Source: a virus
Reading direction: 5' to 3' (one strand)
IMG/VR virus record: IMGVR_UViG_3300007609_000080
Coordinates: 1 to 25,600 of that record
DNA length: 25,600 nucleotides
This document shows, one piece after another, positions 23,372 to 25,600 of this stretch (positions within the stretch are counted from its first letter, which is position 1; each line of letters starts with the position of its first letter). A program made the position numbers and the translations under genes. Below the pieces are notes generated by a model. That model saw nothing but the letters and a program-made list of their open reading frames with translations. It searched no databases and was not told the origin of the DNA.

Positions 23372-23427
23372 AAGCTATTGCTCCTTTGTATGGGTTAGCG
23401 TACAGGAGCATAGCAAAACGTGTAGAC
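23372..23427 (-). promoter_or_regulatory. Possible promoter for the minus-strand operon after the primase terminator
   Basis: Between the primase terminator and the next gene, the minus strand reads GTTTTGCTATGCTCC. TGCTATGCT would be an extended -10 element (TGnTATnnT), but no good -35 is visible. A separate start here is expected because the terminator before it should cut off transcripts from the primase. Weak evidence. Confidence 0.3.
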
Positions 23428-23453
23428 AAAAAAAAGCCCCTCCGAAGAGGGGC
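23428..23453 (-). terminator. Rho-independent terminator after the primase gene
   Basis: A perfect 7-bp stem GCCCCTC/GAGGGGC with a CGAA loop (23436-23453). On the minus strand it is followed directly by eight T's (23428-23435 as A's on the plus strand). The primase stop lies about 44 bases before it, so it ends a single-gene primase transcript or attenuates read-through into the replication operon. Confidence 0.9.
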
Positions 23454-23496
23454 AAGGAGACATAGTCATCAAAAGGAAACCACAAATGAAAGCCAT

Positions 23497-24291
23497 TCAC
23501 TTAGTGATTAATGACTTGACGCATTCTGGAGTAAAATACTTCAAGTCATCAGTTAAGAATAGTATCTCAGTTGATACGTGTGCGTCAAGCATTTTTTTCA
23601 TTTGAATTGATTTTTTTGACGCATCAGGGTCTAGAGCAACAATCACCTTACTGAATGCACGTAACTGGTACACATGCCCTGCACTTAAGGTTGTACCCAA
23701 TAAGGCAACCCCTGTGTATCCTGCGGCATACACTGTACAAGCACTCGCACAATCTTCTACTACAACGGCTGTGCCTTGCTTTGGGCCACAGATAAACATG
23801 AGATCTTTCCTTCTGTCGTAACGTTTCCACTTGGGTACGACACCTTTACGCAATGCTCTACCTACAGCACCAATGACATTCTTGTTGTCATCTGTGATTA
23901 AGAATACACATCTGTTTTCTTTGATGTCGTACAAGACATAAGCGTACGTATCATCAATGGCCGGTTGAACATGCATGTCTTCAATGTAGGACACACAGGT
24001 ATGATTGGTGTCTACTAGGGTCAGTGTATCAGGAATTACAAAGGAAGGGGGCACATCTTCGTTTTGCTTACGACACGAAGGGGATGCTAGACTCTCACGA
24101 ATAGAGGCAAGGCTACGGCGTACCCCGGCATTACCTCGTGCACGACACGATGCCTTATAGCAGTTATACAATACTTGACCACCTTGACGTGTGACTGTAA
24201 ATGTCTTGTACCCTCCACACACAGGACAGGATACACGTTTGGTTTCACTGTCCCGGATGTCGAGTCCTGAAATGAATTCTTTTATCTCCAT
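23497..24291 (-). CDS. DNA primase (T7-type: zinc ribbon plus TOPRIM)
   Basis: A 264-aa stand-alone primase. It has an N-terminal zinc ribbon (Cys22, Cys25, Cys44, Cys49: CPVCGG and NCYKASC), a linker, and a TOPRIM core with Glu179 (VVVEDCASA) and Asp221/Asp223 (VIVALDPDA). It makes RNA primers for lagging-strand synthesis together with the separate helicase gene at 19194. The start is ATG 24291 (MEIKEFISGLD); the much longer frame to 24459 begins with 56 residues unlike a primase that would cover the promoter region, so I reject it. A weak GAAGAGAG lies about 10 bases upstream. It faces the early plus-strand genes across an AT-rich spacer and ends before a strong terminator. Confidence 0.92.
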   Translation of the reverse strand: MEIKEFISGLDIRDSETKRVSCPVCGGYKTFTVTRQGGQVLYNCYKASCRARGNAGVRRSLASIRESLASPSCRKQNEDVPPSFVIPDTLTLVDTNHTCVSYIEDMHVQPAIDDTYAYVLYDIKENRCVFLITDDNKNVIGAVGRALRKGVVPKWKRYDRRKDLMFICGPKQGTAVVVEDCASACTVYAAGYTGVALLGTTLSAGHVYQLRAFSKVIVALDPDASKKSIQMKKMLDAHVSTEILFLTDDLKYFTPECVKSLITK

Positions 24292-24449
24292 GGTGTTGAC
24301 ACGCTCTCTTCTTTCGTTTAACGTCCTCAGTACAATACCCCCTGTTAAGGGAAAACACAAACATAAATAATATATACTAAGGTCTAATATATAATCTTGT
24401 ACGCAAAGACTATGATCTACAAACGAACTCAAGCAAGGAGATAACACAA
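24292..24449. promoter_or_regulatory. Divergent AT-rich control region
   Basis: A 158-base spacer between the primase (minus) and the first early gene (plus), the largest intergenic region. The core (about 24361-24395) is nearly pure AT and includes a perfect TATAAT at 24390-24395 (plus strand), but no clear TTGACA at 17 bases. Near-palindromic ATAATATATA and TAATATATAAT tracts could serve either direction. A ribosome site AAGGAG (24436-24441) precedes the plus gene. Main early promoters are expected here; a replication origin is also possible. Confidence 0.55.
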
Positions 24450-24719
24450 ATGCAATCAACTAAGGACATGATGATTACACTCAGAGAAACATTTGATGTA
24501 GTCTACAAATACAATCATTCTATGAATGAACATGAATTGCGTACATCAATTAATGCTTTACGCAATCTGTACTATATGTTGTACGAAGACTATACATTTG
24601 CTGAAGCCATTGACAACATGGCTAAAGTATACGATGAACACAAAGAAGCAGAAGAAGTAGCTCGTACCGAATCTGCATTATGGTTTGAACAAGGAGAGAA
24701 GTGCTATGAAATTGATTGA
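24450..24719 (+). CDS. First early gene, unknown acidic protein
   Basis: An 89-aa, mainly helical, acidic protein: QSTKDMMITLRETFDVVYKY, then NALRNLYYMLYEDYTFAEAI and a Glu-rich end (EHKEAEEVARTE). The strong AAGGAG site 8 bases before ATG 24450 and the place right after the divergent promoter region mark it as an early gene. It overlaps the next gene by 14 bases. No family is recognised; small acidic early proteins often bind and block host proteins. Confidence 0.8.
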   Translation: MQSTKDMMITLRETFDVVYKYNHSMNEHELRTSINALRNLYYMLYEDYTFAEAIDNMAKVYDEHKEAEEVARTESALWFEQGEKCYEID

Positions 24720-24981
24720 TAATGTAAATACATACGATAGTCAAACTCTATCGTTAGACACATTAGACTTACAACGTAATGTTGCGTACATGATTAACCA
24801 TCAAGAAGGTATGTCGTATGGTTCAGAGTTTGTACCTGAGCAACTCACAATGATTGCGGTACCACAAGGTGCTACACGTACTGAGATGTTATCCGCATTA
24901 TACCATTTTATGATTGGCATGGGGTATCAGTTTGAGTACGATGAGTACATTGATATTGTAAGACATGGAGATGATGACTGA
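24706..24981 (+). CDS. Early gene 2, unknown
   Basis: A 91-aa protein that starts at ATG 24706 (MKLIDNVNTYDSQT); AAGGAG lies 9 bases upstream inside the end of the first early gene, and a TTG seven codons earlier is less likely. It has a Leu/Asp/Ser-rich start, a middle with Gly, Pro and Val (GSEFVPEQLTMIAVPQGAT) and a helix (EMLSALYHFMIGMGYQF), ending in acidic DDD. It shares one base with the next start (TGATG). No family is recognised. Confidence 0.8.
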   Translation: MKLIDNVNTYDSQTLSLDTLDLQRNVAYMINHQEGMSYGSEFVPEQLTMIAVPQGATRTEMLSALYHFMIGMGYQFEYDEYIDIVRHGDDD

Positions 24982-25211
24982 TGAGACACATTGATTCGTA
25001 CACAATACTGCGTGAGTTATACGCTCGTGCATCAGATTACAAGTATGATCCTGAACCACAGTATGATGACTTAATGTACACACTGCACTCAGAAGGATTA
25101 CTGAGTGAGTTGATTCAGATTACAGCACAGTGTAGTGCAGTACAGTCACGTGCTATACAGGATCGTGTACAGGCATACAACACAGAGGATGAACAAAATG
25201 AATGCGCATGA
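24981..25211 (+). CDS. Early gene 3, unknown
   Basis: A 76-aa, mainly helical protein (IDSYTILRELYARASDYKYD, then LSELIQITAQCSAVQSRAIQ) with an acidic end (NTEDEQNECA) and two Cys. It begins with a one-base overlap with the gene before and ends with a 14-base overlap with the gene after, so it is translated as part of a chain. No own ribosome site is obvious. No family is recognised. Confidence 0.75.
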   Translation: MRHIDSYTILRELYARASDYKYDPEPQYDDLMYTLHSEGLLSELIQITAQCSAVQSRAIQDRVQAYNTEDEQNECA

Positions 25212-25527
25212 GATACTAGAAGAGTTCAGAGAGAAACACAGGATGTTCTTACAGGATCGTATTGATAACCAATATACCCCTGAGGTTGTCACAGATGGCT
25301 CACATCCGAATGACCCAGACGCAGAGTACGTTACCATTACAGATGAAGAGAAATGGAATACAGCAGAGTATATCGTGGATACGATTGATGACGTAGATAT
25401 TTTGAAAGACATGCTGTGTAGTTCTCTGTATGAGCAGTTCCGTGATCTTGATCCAATGGATGCTACCCTTGAAGCATCACTGATTGATTCATTCGTGGCT
25501 ATGTACCACAAAAGGGATCAGGTCTAA
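25198..25527 (+). CDS. Early gene 4, unknown acidic protein
   Basis: A 109-aa, strongly acidic protein. I use ATG 25198 (MNAHEILEEFREKHR) with AGAGGA 8 bases before it; the frame extends 21 codons upstream through the previous gene, which I do not accept. Features: an N-terminal charged helix, a Pro/Asp-rich loop (TDGSHPNDPDAEYV), then helices with many Asp and Glu (TIDDVDILKDML, FRDLDPMDATLEA). Dense negative charge can mimic DNA, as in some anti-restriction proteins, but this is only a hint. No family is recognised. Confidence 0.75.
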   Translation: MNAHEILEEFREKHRMFLQDRIDNQYTPEVVTDGSHPNDPDAEYVTITDEEKWNTAEYIVDTIDDVDILKDMLCSSLYEQFRDLDPMDATLEASLIDSFVAMYHKRDQV

Positions 25528-25537
25528 AGTATAAAAC

Positions 25538-25600
25538 ATGAAGGCGTCACGTCTCGGTTATAGGGCTTCTATCATTTTGAGAAATCATTTAAGCGACACG
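25538..25600 (+). CDS. Possible start of a further early gene (cut by the window edge)
   Basis: From ATG 25538 (MKASRLGYRASI) the frame stays open for 21 codons to the window edge. There is no clear ribosome site just upstream, and the peptide is basic, unlike the acidic genes before it. It may be a real gene or chance. Confidence 0.35.
   Translation, partial: MKASRLGYRASIILRNHLSDT

Noticed and set aside
23486-23605. Plus-strand 39-aa frame (MKAIHLVIND...) with an AAAGGAA site upstream
   Set aside because: It is antisense to the end of the primase gene, whose TOPRIM-bearing frame is secure; the ribosome site is likely chance.
24292-24459. N-terminal extension of the primase frame (56 more residues)
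   Set aside because: The extra residues are hydrophobic and unlike a primase, and they would cover the whole AT-rich promoter region and run past the start of the divergent gene; ATG 24291 sits directly before the zinc ribbon.
25538-25600. Partial tRNA at the right edge
   Set aside because: I tried to fold the last bases as a tRNA and found no anticodon arm or TPsiC loop; the stretch is better read as the possible start of a gene.

Overview
The window looks like about half of the genome of a lytic, tailed (podovirus-like) phage of marine alphaproteobacteria. The strongest clue is the family A DNA polymerase (17075-19183). It carries two DnaJ-type CxxCxGxG zinc motifs inserted between its exonuclease and polymerase domains, a feature known from the SAR116 phage HMO-2011 and its relatives. 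Other supporting features are a split primase and helicase, a T7-type endonuclease I, a Cas4-like nuclease, a class I ribonucleotide reductase, a GH108 lysozyme with an alphaproteobacterial-style holin, a possible GcrA-like regulator, very tight packing and no recognisable integrase or tRNA. The host (SAR116, Roseobacter or a relative) is an inference; base composition looks moderate, not as AT-rich as a typical SAR11 phage.

Layout. (1) 1-10447, plus strand: the end of a membrane protein, a small conserved protein, a three-segment holin and a GH108 muramidase form a lysis cassette. Then comes an odd spot: a 58-aa basic protein with a repeated GGGVMVPRSAR motif, followed by a stray second copy of the lysozyme tail. 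Virion genes follow: a 931-aa DUF4214-like/coiled-coil protein, a 74-aa protein, and proteins of 195, 635 and 1112 aa whose order and sizes resemble the T7 ejection proteins gp14-gp15-gp16. (2) 10448-10482: a two-way hairpin terminator between convergent transcription units. (3) 24291 down to 10483, minus strand: the replication and nucleotide module. Read in transcription order it holds primase, a terminator, a PD-(D/E)XK-type nuclease, a GcrA-like HTH protein, several small proteins, DnaB-like helicase, DNA polymerase, a putative ssDNA-binding protein, a Cas4-like exonuclease, endonuclease I, small proteins including a DUF3310 protein, nrdA, a nuclease-like protein, two small proteins and nrdB. 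(4) 24292-24449: an AT-rich divergent promoter region. (5) 24450-25600, plus strand: a compact set of short, mostly acidic, unrecognised genes, probably early host-takeover or anti-defence genes.

The genes fit together as follows. The early plus-strand genes and the minus-strand module leave the same divergent control region. Primase and helicase open and prime the DNA, the polymerase copies it, the nucleases break down host DNA and resolve junctions, and the reductase supplies dNTPs. The plus-strand late genes build the DNA-ejection core and lyse the cell. Several genes shorter than 60 codons were read directly from the sequence (1337-1513, 1513-1602, 11658-11804, and the partial frames at both ends). 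Many genes overlap by exactly 4, 8 or 14 bases, which points to translational coupling.
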